A DNA stretch of 51,041 bases from Acidocella sp. 20-57-95. GTDB taxonomy: Bacteria; Pseudomonadota; Alphaproteobacteria; Acetobacterales; Acetobacteraceae. The translations under genes were made by a program, and so were the position numbers. The notes below the pieces were generated by a model, which was given only the letters and a program-made list of their open reading frames with translations, was not told where the DNA came from and searched no databases. The stretch covers positions 1 to 51,041 of the forward strand of contig NCAT01000024.1 of assembly GCA_002255575.1 (NCBI GenBank). The letters run 5' to 3'. This document shows positions 8,408 to 17,577 of the stretch, in pieces; the stretch's first letter is position 1, and every line of letters begins with the position of its first letter.

Positions 8408-9898
8408 ATGGTGAGCGACGCATTCGATGTCATCGTCGTCGGCTTTGGATTTGCTGGTGGCATTGCGGCCATTACAGCCGCTGACGCCGGGGCGCGGGTG
8501 CTGTTACTTGAAAAGCAGCAGGATGCCGGGGGTATTTCTGTATGCTCAGAAGGTGGATTGCGAATTGCCAAGGAAAAGTCCGAGGCTTTCAATTATCTAT
8601 CGGCCACCAATGCCGGTACGGCGCCCGAGGCCGCGCTGCTGGCGTTGGCGGCGGGGATGACGGGGCTTGCCGATTATGTGAAGTCGCTGGCGGAACCGTT
8701 TGGTGCGACGGTGGTATGCCGCGATTCGGCGGGGCATTATCCGTTTCCGGGCGCTGATACATTTGGCTTTGCGACCATCGAAGCGCTCCCCGGTTACGAT
8801 CACGCCATTGATTTCCCACAGGTGCGCGGCGGTGTAGCAGGCGCGCGTTTGTTTAAGCTGGTGCTGAACCATGTGCGCAGCCGCCCCACCATTGAGGTGC
8901 GGTTGGCGACGCAGGTGCAACGCTTGCTGCAAGCGCAGAACCGCGTTGTTGGTGTGCGCGCAGGCGGGCAGGAGATTAGGTGTCATCATGGGGTGATTCT
9001 GGCCTGTGGTGGTTTTGAAGGCGATGCAGAGATGCAGAGGCAATTTTGGCATTTGAAGCCGGTCGTTTCGGCGGCCATGCGGGCCAATATGGGCGATGGG
9101 ATTCGGATGGCGCAGTCCGCCGGTGCGGCACTTTGGCATATGTGGCATTTCCACGGCGCCTACGGGTTTCGCCATCCCGACCCTGCTTATCCGTTTGGGA
9201 TCCGGGTAAAAAAGCTGCCAGATTGGCGGCCGGGTTTTCCGCCCAAAGATGTTCGCATGAGCTGGATCCTTGTTGATTGTCATGGCCAGCGTTTCATGAA
9301 TGAGTATGAGCCTTACATGCAGGATACCGCGTATCGTGCATTGGGAGCATTCGATCCAGCAATGCAGGCGCATCCGCGGATTCCTTCGTACCTGATCCTG
9401 GATGCCGCCGGCCGGGCACGCTACCCGGTGAGTGCGCCAACCTGGCATGACCGTGCGGTGGCACAGCAGTTTGGCACCGCCACTGCCGAAGAATTTGATG
9501 AACAGATTCTTATAAGTGCTGGATCTATCACGGGCCTTGCCGAGGCACTGGGCCTGCCGCCGGAGTCGTTTGTGCGCACGATCGATGAGTGGAATCAGGC
9601 ATGTGCCGCGCAGCAAGATGCTGCCTTTGGTCGACCCGCGATGAGCATGTTGCCGATTGCACAACCGCCTTATTATGGCGCGCGGGTATGGCCGGTGGTT
9701 TCCAACACGCAAGGTGGGCCGGTTCATGATGAACGCCAGCGTGTTCTCGATGCGTTTGGCGTGCCGATCGCGGGACTATTCGCTGTAGGCGAGCTCGGCA
9801 GCGTATTTGGGCATCTTTACTTGTCTGGTGGCAATCTTGCCGAGTGCTTTATTGGCGGCCGGATTGCGGGGTTGGAGGTTTTGCAGAGCACAGCATGA
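8408..9898 (+). CDS. FAD-binding dehydrogenase of the fumarate reductase/3-ketosteroid dehydrogenase family
   Basis: The 496-residue protein has the FAD_binding_2 layout: VIVVGFGFAGGIAAI near residue 8, ARVLLLEK ending strand 2, a GGISVCSEGG segment near 43, VILACGGFEGD near 195 and the C-terminal FAVGELGSVFGHLYLSGGNLAE. Members catalyse flavin-linked C=C oxidation or reduction next to a carbonyl. No haem or flavin-transfer domain and no signal peptide is seen, so it is probably a soluble cytoplasmic dehydrogenase. It lies between an SDR and a luciferase-like oxidoreductase, which suggests it desaturates a cyclic or keto intermediate. The exact substrate is not readable. Confidence 0.82.
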   Translation: MVSDAFDVIVVGFGFAGGIAAITAADAGARVLLLEKQQDAGGISVCSEGGLRIAKEKSEAFNYLSATNAGTAPEAALLALAAGMTGLADYVKSLAEPFGATVVCRDSAGHYPFPGADTFGFATIEALPGYDHAIDFPQVRGGVAGARLFKLVLNHVRSRPTIEVRLATQVQRLLQAQNRVVGVRAGGQEIRCHHGVILACGGFEGDAEMQRQFWHLKPVVSAAMRANMGDGIRMAQSAGAALWHMWHFHGAYGFRHPDPAYPFGIRVKKLPDWRPGFPPKDVRMSWILVDCHGQRFMNEYEPYMQDTAYRALGAFDPAMQAHPRIPSYLILDAAGRARYPVSAPTWHDRAVAQQFGTATAEEFDEQILISAGSITGLAEALGLPPESFVRTIDEWNQACAAQQDAAFGRPAMSMLPIAQPPYYGARVWPVVSNTQGGPVHDERQRVLDAFGVPIAGLFAVGELGSVFGHLYLSGGNLAECFIGGRIAGLEVLQSTA

Positions 9899-9937
9899 AT
9901 AAGCGTATTGGTGGGCGACAACTTGGAAGGGAAAAAC

Positions 9938-10885
9938 ATGGAATTCGGGGTCAGGCTGGCGGTTCAAGGCGAGATGGGGGCCAAGGGGCAAGGCTGGGAC
10001 TATACGCGGGAGATGGCGCTTGAGGCAGAGGCGCTGGGCTTTGATTCCATTTGGTTGCCGGACCATGTGATCAACGCGCATATGAGCAAACGAACGCCGA
10101 TGCTAGAGAACTGGACTGTGCTCTCAGCCCTGGCCGCTTTGACGCATAGAGTGAAATTCGCCGGGCACACTTTTAATAACTCCCTGCGCCATCCGGCGGT
10201 GATGGCGAAAATGGCTGCGACGTTTGATGTTATGTTTGCGGGCCGCCTGATTTATTCTGTAGGCTCCGCATGGTTTCAGGAGGAGACGCGCAGTTACGGG
10301 TTGCCGTGGGAAGACCATGATGCAAGGGTGGCGCGGTTACGTGAGGCGTTGATCATCGCGAAACGTATGTGGACGGAACCAGAAGTGACGTTCAAGGGCA
10401 TTTTCTATCAGTTAGACGGTGCGTATCTGGAGCCAAAGCCGCTGCAGCAACCGCATATTCCGATCTGGGTCCCTGGTGATTCCGAGGCAACGCGTGCCCT
10501 GACCGCGGAGCTTGGCGACTATTGGCTTACTTACGCAAAGCCACCGGAAGTGATTGCCGACTGGCGTGCGGATATGCGGCGGCGAACTGGCGGGCGGGAT
10601 ATTCCAATGGCGATTTCCACCGTGTGTTTGGCCGGCTTGCCGATAGATGGGGTTAAAGAGTGGAGCCGCCATTATGCCGAAGAGCGCAAGCACAGATTCG
10701 CAGTACCACCGACGCCCGATGATATTTTGCGCGAAAATTTGTGGGGGAGTGTTGAGGAATGTGTGATGCGCATTCGGGAATGGGAAAAAGCGGGTGTATC
10801 GCATTTGATTATTCAGCCGATTCCCCCGCTTGAGGGTATGCGTTTTTTCGCGCGTGAAATTATGCCAGCGCTCAAAGCGATTTAA
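9938..10885 (+). CDS. Luciferase-like (LLM class) flavin- or F420-dependent oxidoreductase
   Basis: The 315-residue TIM-barrel protein is typical of the bacterial luciferase superfamily: EAEALGFDSIWLPDH near residue 30, HRVKFAGHTFNNSLRHPAVMAK around 68-90, GRLIYSVGSAW near 100, and IPIWVPGDSEAT near 165. Such enzymes use reduced FMN or F420 for monooxygenation or hydride transfer. The start ATG at 9938 is preceded by GGAAGGGA; the longer frame from 9908 adds only a short, unlikely extension. It closes the plus-strand oxidoreductase run and faces the cycloisomerase gene across a 22-base gap. Confidence 0.85.
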   Translation: MEFGVRLAVQGEMGAKGQGWDYTREMALEAEALGFDSIWLPDHVINAHMSKRTPMLENWTVLSALAALTHRVKFAGHTFNNSLRHPAVMAKMAATFDVMFAGRLIYSVGSAWFQEETRSYGLPWEDHDARVARLREALIIAKRMWTEPEVTFKGIFYQLDGAYLEPKPLQQPHIPIWVPGDSEATRALTAELGDYWLTYAKPPEVIADWRADMRRRTGGRDIPMAISTVCLAGLPIDGVKEWSRHYAEERKHRFAVPPTPDDILRENLWGSVEECVMRIREWEKAGVSHLIIQPIPPLEGMRFFAREIMPALKAI

Positions 10886-10907
10886 GACGACGGCAAGGAT
10901 TGGGCGT

Positions 10908-11987
10908 TCAGCTCCACCCGCCGGCGTGGCCAACCGCGTAATCGCGTAACGTTGTTTCGTTTATGTCTGGGAGTTTTCCGTCCAGAACAACATCGGCACC
11001 TTCCATCCGGAGCGGCGGTAATAATAATTGTGGCCGGGTTTTTAAAAACCCATTCATCTCTCCGGCGGTGGTGACGGTGCCAAGCGCTGTGGCAATTTCC
11101 ATCCAGCAGCCGAGATCTGCCGCCACGCCATTGCCGAGCACCGCCTTCATGCCTTCATCAGCGATCATCTGCAGCCCGTATGCTAATTTATCGAGGCTGC
11201 CTAATTTCATCAGCTTCAATTTTATATAATCGGCGCAGCCTAGCGATGCGGCGCGCTCAATGTCATCTAACGTGTAGATGCCCTCATCAAGCATGATGGG
11301 AACGTTGGCGGCGCGCTTGACTGCAACCGCCGCATCCCAATCGCCCGCGGCGCATGGCTGCTCCACCAGTTCGATCCCCGCCGGGTCGAGCTGCGATAAA
11401 AATGTGACGGCTTGATCGCGGGAATATCCCTGGTTGCCATCAACCCGCAATTGCGCACGGCCAGCGGCAATCGCGCGGACTGTATTGACCTGCTCCAGGT
11501 CTTTTGCGACATCCCAACCGATTTTTACTTTGAGGGTTTTATAGCCGGTTGCCAGCAATGCCTCGATCTCGGCTGCCAGGGCGGCGCGCTGTTCGGATTT
11601 TCCATTGACGGTCCCGAGCAACGGAAACCTCCCCGCGCGGCTTAGGAAAGGATGCGCCTCCAGCCAGTCTAGCGCGGTGAGGAAGGCGGTGGCGATGAAA
11701 GGCGAGTCTTTCGCGGCTAGTTGGGCCGCCCGCCAAACCTCCTGGCTCGTGTTGCAGTGCGACAAAATATACTGAGCGGTCAGCCAGCCGCCCTCGATTG
11801 TTTCGGTGGTGTAACCTGGAAGAATGGTGGCCTCGCCCCAGCCGGACCGGCCATCGCGGTCGCGAACACCGACTAGAATGACATCGAATTGGCGCTGTTC
11901 ACCAAATGCCAGCCGGTAGGGAACGATGAGCGGCAGTTGAAGATGGACTGCCCGGAGTTGTAAAGGCTTGTCGCGTGCAGCAAACAT
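10908..11987 (-). CDS. Enolase-superfamily (muconate cycloisomerase-like) protein
   Basis: The 359-residue protein follows the mandelate racemase/muconate-lactonizing enzyme pattern. It has the KVKIG Lys-x-Lys near residue 163, metal ligands in RVDGNQ (near 188), ELVEQP (near 215) and LDEG (near 243), and a second catalytic Lys in IKLKLMK (near 266). These features place it in the MLE subgroup, which includes muconate cycloisomerases, o-succinylbenzoate synthases and dipeptide epimerases. The neighbouring oxidoreductases and organic-acid importer favour a cycloisomerase or epimerase in the same pathway. It is the only minus-strand gene of the cluster and diverges from the transporter genes. 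Confidence 0.87.
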   Translation of the reverse strand: MFAARDKPLQLRAVHLQLPLIVPYRLAFGEQRQFDVILVGVRDRDGRSGWGEATILPGYTTETIEGGWLTAQYILSHCNTSQEVWRAAQLAAKDSPFIATAFLTALDWLEAHPFLSRAGRFPLLGTVNGKSEQRAALAAEIEALLATGYKTLKVKIGWDVAKDLEQVNTVRAIAAGRAQLRVDGNQGYSRDQAVTFLSQLDPAGIELVEQPCAAGDWDAAVAVKRAANVPIMLDEGIYTLDDIERAASLGCADYIKLKLMKLGSLDKLAYGLQMIADEGMKAVLGNGVAADLGCWMEIATALGTVTTAGEMNGFLKTRPQLLLPPLRMEGADVVLDGKLPDINETTLRDYAVGHAGGWS

Positions 11988-12288
11988 CGGTCATCCAGTA
12001 TAAGAGTTGTCATGGCCCTAAAAATTTGGGAATATCGGCGGGTTTTATGACGATATTTTTGTCCATTATGCTACGAAACCCCACCGGTATGTCGGCTGGC
12101 TGACAGACGGGGTTTTTCAGGGTGGGCACACAAAAGCCTTGGAAACGAATTTTTGCTATACGAAGCAATATCACGGCTTATAACACGCACACTAAAAAAG
12201 CTTTGAGATCAAGGTAATGGGCAATCTGGTGACGCCGAAAGTCCGAGGGTAAAAGACTACAACGAAATTTATAAATAAGGGGAATGTC
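11988..12288. promoter_or_regulatory. Divergent control region between cycloisomerase and transporter genes
   Basis: This stretch of about 300 bases has no gene. It must carry the promoters of the minus-strand cycloisomerase and the plus-strand tctCBA genes. It is AT-rich compared with its surroundings and contains an AAACCCC/GGGGTTT hairpin (listed separately). AAGGGGAATGTC directly before the ATG at 12289 is the tctC ribosome site. I could not find a convincing FNR- or CRP-type palindrome. Confidence 0.5.
12076..12115. repeat. Terminator-like hairpin in the divergent control region
   Basis: AAACCCC at 12076-12082 pairs with GGGGTTT at 12109-12115, with a 26-base loop and two more T residues after it. 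Between two divergent genes an ordinary terminator is not expected. It could end a small RNA or act in the tctC leader. The large loop makes it a modest structure. Confidence 0.35.
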
Positions 12289-13254
12289 ATGCTAAAGTCG
12301 TTGTTGCGTTGTGGCGCTGTTTTGTTTGCCTTATGCTTAGCACCGCTTCATGCCAGCTTCGCCGATTCCTATCCATCACGCCCCATCACCCTGATTGTTC
12401 CCTGGGGGCCAGGCGGTGGTGCTGACAGCTTGGCGAGAATAACCAGCAAGATCATTGCGCCAGACCTTGGTGTTTCAATTCCGATCGTGAATATGCCTGG
12501 TGCCACTGGGCAGACCGGCCTTACCCAACTTCTGACCTCGCCTGCGGATGGTTACACCATGGCGGTTCTGACCGGGGATACGCTGGCCTTATTGGCTAGC
12601 CCGTCGGCGCGATTTAAGCTCGACGATTTTATTCCACTCGGCATTATGATCCAACAGGTTTCGGGGTTTTATGTGAATGCAGCAGGCCCCCTGCAAAGCT
12701 GGGATGATGTTGTCAAAGCGGCAAAAACACGTCAGCTCAAGGTTGCGATCACTGGCTATGGCAGCCCTGATGCGATTACCGTCGGTTATTTCAAAGCGCA
12801 TGGCGTGGACCTGCAAGCGATCCCGTTCTCGGCGCCAGGCTTGCGTTACACCTCGGTGCTCGGCGGCCAAAGTGACCTGCTCTATACACAGGCGGGCGAT
12901 GTGCGGAGCTTTATTGAGGGCAAGCAGATCAAGCCTGTCATATTTTTCAACGATAAGCCCTTCGATGTTGCTGGATTTGGCGATGTGCCGTATTCGGTGA
13001 AGCTTGGCTACCAGGCGACCTTGCATCAGATTCGGGTTATTATTGTCCGGGCTGGGACCGACCCGCAAATTGTGAAAAAATTATCTGATGCACTGGCGAA
13101 AGCTGCGGCCAGCGGTGAATATCAAGAATATTTGAAACACCAATATGCGGTGCCAGAGAGCTATGTTTCAAGCGCGGACAGTATTGCATATATGAAAACC
13201 TGGTTGGCACAAGCCAAGGTTCTGGCATCTGCTCAGCCGGGGTCGGACAAGTAG
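12289..13254 (+). CDS. tctC: Tripartite tricarboxylate transporter substrate-binding protein
   Basis: The 321-residue protein has a signal peptide of about 25 residues (hydrophobic core around 8-22, cleavage near SFA-DS). The Bug/TctC pattern follows: YPSRPITLIVPWGPGGGADSLAR, then NMPGATGQTG near 73. It would bind an organic acid in the periplasm and hand it to the TctA/TctB membrane pair encoded directly downstream. Bug proteins bind citrate, amino acids, aromatic acids and many other carboxylates, so the ligand cannot be named from sequence. A strong ribosome site (AAGGGG) precedes the ATG. Confidence 0.92.
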   Translation: MLKSLLRCGAVLFALCLAPLHASFADSYPSRPITLIVPWGPGGGADSLARITSKIIAPDLGVSIPIVNMPGATGQTGLTQLLTSPADGYTMAVLTGDTLALLASPSARFKLDDFIPLGIMIQQVSGFYVNAAGPLQSWDDVVKAAKTRQLKVAITGYGSPDAITVGYFKAHGVDLQAIPFSAPGLRYTSVLGGQSDLLYTQAGDVRSFIEGKQIKPVIFFNDKPFDVAGFGDVPYSVKLGYQATLHQIRVIIVRAGTDPQIVKKLSDALAKAAASGEYQEYLKHQYAVPESYVSSADSIAYMKTWLAQAKVLASAQPGSDK

Positions 13255-13370
13255 GCGCCAACTCTGAGATGTTTGACGTGGTACCGTAAGCGTTACGAAA
13301 CTGGTGGATTTAATAACGCAGATACAACAACAATAAGTACGCGCCCCTAGCTGCGACGACAGGAGGAGTT

Positions 13371-13925
13371 ATGCTGTTCATCACGCGATTAAAGCAAATG
13401 GGGCCGTACCTAATTGTGCTCGCCGTGGCGGTGGCATTGTATGTGGTTGCCAACCAAATCGCGTATTCGCAAATGCCCGACCAAATTGGTCCTGATGAGT
13501 GGCCAAAGATTATATTGACTTTGCTGATGCTGGTTTGCTGTTTTGAGATCGGGCAGCAGCTTTTGTTTGCAGCCAGGAACGAACAACGCCGTGCCGCGGC
13601 GCCACCGGTTATCGACCCGGACGAGATGTTGGTTGAGACCCATGCCAACAATACAATACTGGTTGTGGCGGTGATCGTTCTGACGGCGAGCTATTTATAT
13701 TTGATGCCGATATGCGGTTTTTTTCTTTGTACCCTGTTTTACCTCGGCATTTTTATGTGGCTATGCAGCGTCCGCCAGCCGCTTGTGCTGGTTTCAGTAT
13801 CGGCCGTGCTGACGGTGTTTTTTACCTATACGTTCATGAAAATTATTTTTGTACCACTGCCAATCGGTGTTCCGCCGTTCTCGGTGGTTTCATTACATGT
13901 CATGGCGCTTCTCGGCATTCGCTAG
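13371..13925 (+). CDS. tctB: Tripartite tricarboxylate transporter small membrane subunit
   Basis: The 184-residue protein has four hydrophobic segments, as in TctB: one near residues 14-30, one near 43-62, then VVAVIVLTASYLYLMPICGFFL and a final pair around 120-160. A perfect AGGAGG stands eight bases before the ATG. It is the small accessory membrane subunit that works with TctA, whose gene begins 10 bases after its stop. TctB proteins vary a lot, so the call rests on topology plus position between tctC and tctA. Confidence 0.85.
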   Translation: MLFITRLKQMGPYLIVLAVAVALYVVANQIAYSQMPDQIGPDEWPKIILTLLMLVCCFEIGQQLLFAARNEQRRAAAPPVIDPDEMLVETHANNTILVVAVIVLTASYLYLMPICGFFLCTLFYLGIFMWLCSVRQPLVLVSVSAVLTVFFTYTFMKIIFVPLPIGVPPFSVVSLHVMALLGIR

Positions 13926-13935
13926 GGTCACTATT

Positions 13936-15486
13936 GTGGATATGTTTCATTATCTCGCCGCCGGTATTGTTGAAATATTCAAATGGCAGGACCTGCTATC
14001 CCTGATCGTTGGGCTTTTCATCGGTATGGCCGTCTCGATCATGCCTGGTCTGGGGCTGGTGATGGGTGTGGTGATCGCATTGCCTTTCACCTATTCCATG
14101 GGGTTGGAACAATCGATTATTTTGCTGACGGCGATTTATATGTCGGGAACCTATGCGGGGTGTTTTACCACCATTTTGTATAGAATTCCCGGCGAGCCGA
14201 TGGATGTGCCTTTGCTATGGGATGGCTGGGGCATGACCAAGCGCGGTGAAGCCGCGAAGGCGCTGGGGTGGGCGTTGGTGGCGGCCTTAACGGGGGGGCT
14301 GGTCTCGTCTTTTGTGATGGTTGGCATGGCGGGGCCCCTGAGCAGCCTCGCTTTGAGCTTCGGTGCGCCAGAATATTTCGCGGCGGTGTTTTTTGGGTTG
14401 ACCACGGTTGTGGCGCTTGCCGGAAACTCATTACCCAACGCTTTGATCAGCCTTTGTCTGGGGCTGCTGGTGGCGACAGTTGGCGTGGACCCAACCTATG
14501 GTGCTGACCGGTTCACGTTCGGTTGGTCGATGCTGATGAATGGCGTGCCGTTTGTGATGGTGTTGGTGGGGATGTATGGCTTTGGGGAAATTCTCGCCAA
14601 AATCAATCAGGGCGTGAAACTGGACAACCTGAAAAAGCCGACCAGCGTTAAAACATCATTTCCCTCAATCCGCGAAATCTGGGCGTTGCGTGCAACCTTC
14701 GTGCGCAGCACAATATTGGGCACGTTTCTCGGGGTGATTCCCGGTGCGGGTGCGACAATCTCATCATTTGTCTCGTACGGCATTGAAAAACAATATGGCA
14801 AACGGGGCAGCCAGATTGGCACGGGCATACCTGAAGGGATTGTTGCGCCGCAGATTGCCTCGACTGCTTCGGTTGCCGGCCACATGGTGCCGCTGCTCAC
14901 GTTGGGCCTGCCGGGTAGCGGGGCGACGGCCGTTATTCTCGCGGCGTTTTTGCTGCATGGCGTCCAGCCTGGGCCGTTTTTACTGCAAAATCCGGCATCG
15001 GCTTTGGTGGTCTATACAATCCTGGCGTCGTTATTTGTCTCGGTCATTGGCATGTGCCTGCTTGGGTTTCTGTGGATCCGCATTGTCGTGAAAGTGCTGA
15101 CCATTCCGCAGGGAATTTTAGCGCCCATTATTGTGATGTTTGCGCTCGTCGGCGCGTTTGCGGACCGCAATAGCTTCCCGGATTTGTGGATCGTGGTGGT
15201 TTTCGGATCGCTCGCCTGGCTGTTTGACCGCTTTAATTTTCCTGTATCGCCGATGGTTTTGGGTGCCATACTTGGGCCGATTGCCGAAGATTCTTTTACG
15301 CGCAGCATGATTTCGTTCCATAATAACTGGCTGATTTTCTTCCAGCACCCGATCAGCGGCGGGCTGATGACGCTTTCGATGATCTCTTTATTGCTGCCAA
15401 TCCTGCGAAAGATTTCTGGCCGATTATTCAAAGCCCAGACGATTCCAAAAGTTAGTCAGCCACAGACTGATACATCCGGGGGTTGA
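13936..15486 (+). CDS. tctA: Tripartite tricarboxylate transporter large membrane subunit
   Basis: The roughly 516-residue protein has ten or more membrane helices and the TctA signatures SIMPGLGLVMGVVIALPFTYSM near residue 35, YAGCFTTILYRIPGEP near 75, and a second GVIPGAGATISSFVSYGIEKQ near 270. It is the channel-forming subunit that uses an ion gradient to import the ligand delivered by TctC. I chose GTG at 13936 because AGGG stands eight bases upstream and the resulting start (DMFHYLAAG) lines up with usual TctA N-termini. The ATG at 13942 is the alternative. Confidence 0.9.
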   Translation: MDMFHYLAAGIVEIFKWQDLLSLIVGLFIGMAVSIMPGLGLVMGVVIALPFTYSMGLEQSIILLTAIYMSGTYAGCFTTILYRIPGEPMDVPLLWDGWGMTKRGEAAKALGWALVAALTGGLVSSFVMVGMAGPLSSLALSFGAPEYFAAVFFGLTTVVALAGNSLPNALISLCLGLLVATVGVDPTYGADRFTFGWSMLMNGVPFVMVLVGMYGFGEILAKINQGVKLDNLKKPTSVKTSFPSIREIWALRATFVRSTILGTFLGVIPGAGATISSFVSYGIEKQYGKRGSQIGTGIPEGIVAPQIASTASVAGHMVPLLTLGLPGSGATAVILAAFLLHGVQPGPFLLQNPASALVVYTILASLFVSVIGMCLLGFLWIRIVVKVLTIPQGILAPIIVMFALVGAFADRNSFPDLWIVVVFGSLAWLFDRFNFPVSPMVLGAILGPIAEDSFTRSMISFHNNWLIFFQHPISGGLMTLSMISLLLPILRKISGRLFKAQTIPKVSQPQTDTSGG

Positions 15487-15522
15487 ACGGATCGCTTTTT
15501 CAACCAAAGGAAGGCACCGTTT

Positions 15523-15636
15523 ATGTCCCGAGCCCTGGGCCAAACGGGCCAGGAGGGTGGTGCTTGCGCCGTTCCATCGCATCGCCTGAGTTGCACGACC
15601 GTTACGCTGGCGGGCTCAGATAGCGCTTGCGCCTAA
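15523..15636 (+). CDS. Possible 37-residue peptide with a good ribosome site
   Basis: An ATG at 15523 is preceded at eight bases by AAAGGAAGG, a near-ideal ribosome site, and opens a 37-codon frame ending TAA at 15634-15636. The peptide is Ser/Thr/Ala-rich with three Cys and no known domain. It lies between tctA and the Crp/Fnr-type regulator and could be a leader peptide for the regulator gene. There is no other support. Confidence 0.25.
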   Translation: MSRALGQTGQEGGACAVPSHRLSCTTVTLAGSDSACA

Positions 15637-15685
15637 ACTATGATTGTATGTCGCTCTCAAGAAAATTAATGAAGAGCGGAAACTG

Positions 15686-16369
15686 ATGCGAGAGTATAGT
15701 CTGAACATAGGTCTGACGTTGGATTCGGCGTTGCTTCCCGACCAAATTGACCAATTGGTCAAAATTGGCGTTTGCCGGAATTTGCCGATGGGAGAGTTTT
15801 TATATCACCAAGGTGACGCCGCGCATTATCTCTATCTACTTCTGGAAGGGCGGGTAAAAACATTCATGGTTAATTCGGGCGGGCAAGAGGCGCTGCTCCG
15901 GATCCATTTGCCCGGTAGCCTGCTGGGTTTGACAACATTAACGACCAACCGAACGCGCGATGCCAACGCAACCGCGATCGACCCTTCCAAACTGGCCGCC
16001 ATTCGCCGTGAAGACCTGCAACAGCTCGTGCGGCTGGACCCGGATTTAGGGATTTCCTTGATTCAACTTTTAGTGGACCGGCTGAGCGATTTTCATATGC
16101 GTGTGGGTGAGCTTTCGGCCAATAGTGTTGAACAAAGGCTGGCGCGTGGGCTGCTTTCGTTGAGCCGGCCAGATACCCAAGTTGCGGGCGATATTAAAAC
16201 GGGCGCGATTATGCTTACCCATGAGGAACTCGCACAGCTCATTAATAGCCGCCGGCAGACCGTGACCGCGGTTTTAAGCCGGTTTGCCCAGGCAGGCCTC
16301 ATTCGTAATGAGGGCCGCCGGATTGTAATTACCAACCATGAAGGATTGTCGCGCTTAATTCCTGAATAA
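15686..16369 (+). CDS. Crp/Fnr-family transcription regulator
   Basis: The 227-residue protein has an N-terminal cyclic-nucleotide-like sensor domain (GEFLYHQGDAAHYLYLLLEGRVKTF near residue 36) and a C-terminal winged helix-turn-helix (LTHEELAQLINSRRQTVTAVLSRF around 175-200). The Cys cluster of FNR is absent (only one Cys in the sensor part), so it is not an iron-sulfur oxygen sensor of the classical type. It may sense a small effector. Its position inside the cluster makes it the likely local regulator of the transporter and oxidoreductase genes. The ATG at 15686 has GAAGAGCGG upstream; the longer TTG frame is less likely. Confidence 0.85.
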   Translation: MREYSLNIGLTLDSALLPDQIDQLVKIGVCRNLPMGEFLYHQGDAAHYLYLLLEGRVKTFMVNSGGQEALLRIHLPGSLLGLTTLTTNRTRDANATAIDPSKLAAIRREDLQQLVRLDPDLGISLIQLLVDRLSDFHMRVGELSANSVEQRLARGLLSLSRPDTQVAGDIKTGAIMLTHEELAQLINSRRQTVTAVLSRFAQAGLIRNEGRRIVITNHEGLSRLIPE

Positions 16370-16494
16370 ATATCATCGTGTATTTTGGCTGACAGCGTTG
16401 TGGAAGGTAGCGTTTAAAGTCAAATGGCTGGGGCTATGACCTAACTTTAGGCCTCCACCCTGGCAAGTGACTGGCCTGCTAAAAGGATAACACG

Positions 16495-17577
16495 ATGCTG
16501 CTGTTGGACGCCGATGTTCATGAAAATATTGCAGGTATGCGGGACCTTATTCCCTACCTGCCCTCACCCTATCGGGATTGGATTGCCAATGGGGCGTGGC
16601 GCGGTTTTAGTCAGCCATTTGCATATACATCGCCAGGGGCTGGCAACCGTGCGGATGTTCGAAACCCTGACGGGTCTGCTTCGGTGAGTGATTATCCGTT
16701 GATGAAACGGCAATTGCTGGACCCGTATAACGAGACCTATGCTGTGCTTACCGGATATTTCTATCCGACAATCCTGAAAATGCAGTACGCTTTTGGTAGT
16801 GCACTGGCGCATGCCTATAACGAATATGTTTACGAACATTGGCTTTCTAAAGACGAACGCTTTCTGGGCAGCATTCAGATTAACGCGCGTGACCCTGAGG
16901 CTGCGGCACGCGAGATCGACCTGATGGCTGAGCGCCCGCAAATGAAGCAGGTGATGCTGCCGGTGGTTGACGATATCGCGTATGGCCACCCAATGTATCG
17001 CCCCATCTTCGCGGCCGCTGCCCGCAATAATCTGGTGGTGGCACTTCATCACACCATTATGGCCACGGGTCCTTATGGGATGGGGCTGCATTATATTGAG
17101 CGCCACACATTATTGCCGACATCGATGATGGCGCAAACGATAAGTCTGATTTTAAACGGGGTGTTTGATGAATTTCAGAGCCTTCGGTTTATTATTTTGG
17201 AAGGTGGTTTTAGCTGGATCCCACATTTGATGTGGCGCATGGACCGCGAATATCGGCAAGGGCGCGTTGAAGTGCCTTGGATTAAGAAATTGCCAAGCCA
17301 ACATATTCGGGAGCGGTTGCGGTTTTCCACGCAACCTTCAGAGGACATAACGCCATCTGACTGGATCAAGCTGATTGATCTTATGGGATCGGACGAGCTA
17401 CTGGTGTTTTCAACGGATTATCCTCATTTTGATTTTGATGATCCTGATGCGGCGATTCCAAAACATTTGCCGGCCGCGCTGCGGGAAAAAATTCTGTGGT
17501 CGAATGGTGCATCGCTCTATGGGTTGCAGCCCCCTAAAGGTGCAGCAGCACAGACAACGCTGGTGACTGCCAAATGA
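16495..17577 (+). CDS. Amidohydrolase-2 family metal-dependent hydrolase or decarboxylase
   Basis: The 360-residue protein begins LLLDADVHE, where Asp-x-His provides metal ligands as in the ACMSD/gamma-resorcylate decarboxylase group. VALHHT (near residue 183) and [10 protein letters not shown] (near 305) supply the later His and Asp. The family performs non-oxidative decarboxylation or hydrolysis of ring acids and lactones. AAAAGGATAA lies before the ATG. It overlaps the Rieske gene by four bases (ATGA at 17574), so the two proteins are made together. It fits an organic-acid pathway supplied by the TctCBA importer. Confidence 0.82.
   Translation: MLLLDADVHENIAGMRDLIPYLPSPYRDWIANGAWRGFSQPFAYTSPGAGNRADVRNPDGSASVSDYPLMKRQLLDPYNETYAVLTGYFYPTILKMQYAFGSALAHAYNEYVYEHWLSKDERFLGSIQINARDPEAAAREIDLMAERPQMKQVMLPVVDDIAYGHPMYRPIFAAAARNNLVVALHHTIMATGPYGMGLHYIERHTLLPTSMMAQTISLILNGVFDEFQSLRFIILEGGFSWIPHLMWRMDREYRQGRVEVPWIKKLPSQHIRERLRFSTQPSEDITPSDWIKLIDLMGSDELLVFSTDYPHFDFDDPDAAIPKHLPAALREKILWSNGASLYGLQPPKGAAAQTTLVTAK

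Noticed and set aside
10412..10933. Long minus-strand frame opposite the luciferase-like gene
   Set aside because: It is a shadow of a well-supported gene and has no domain; similar long antisense frames occur opposite most G/C-rich genes here.
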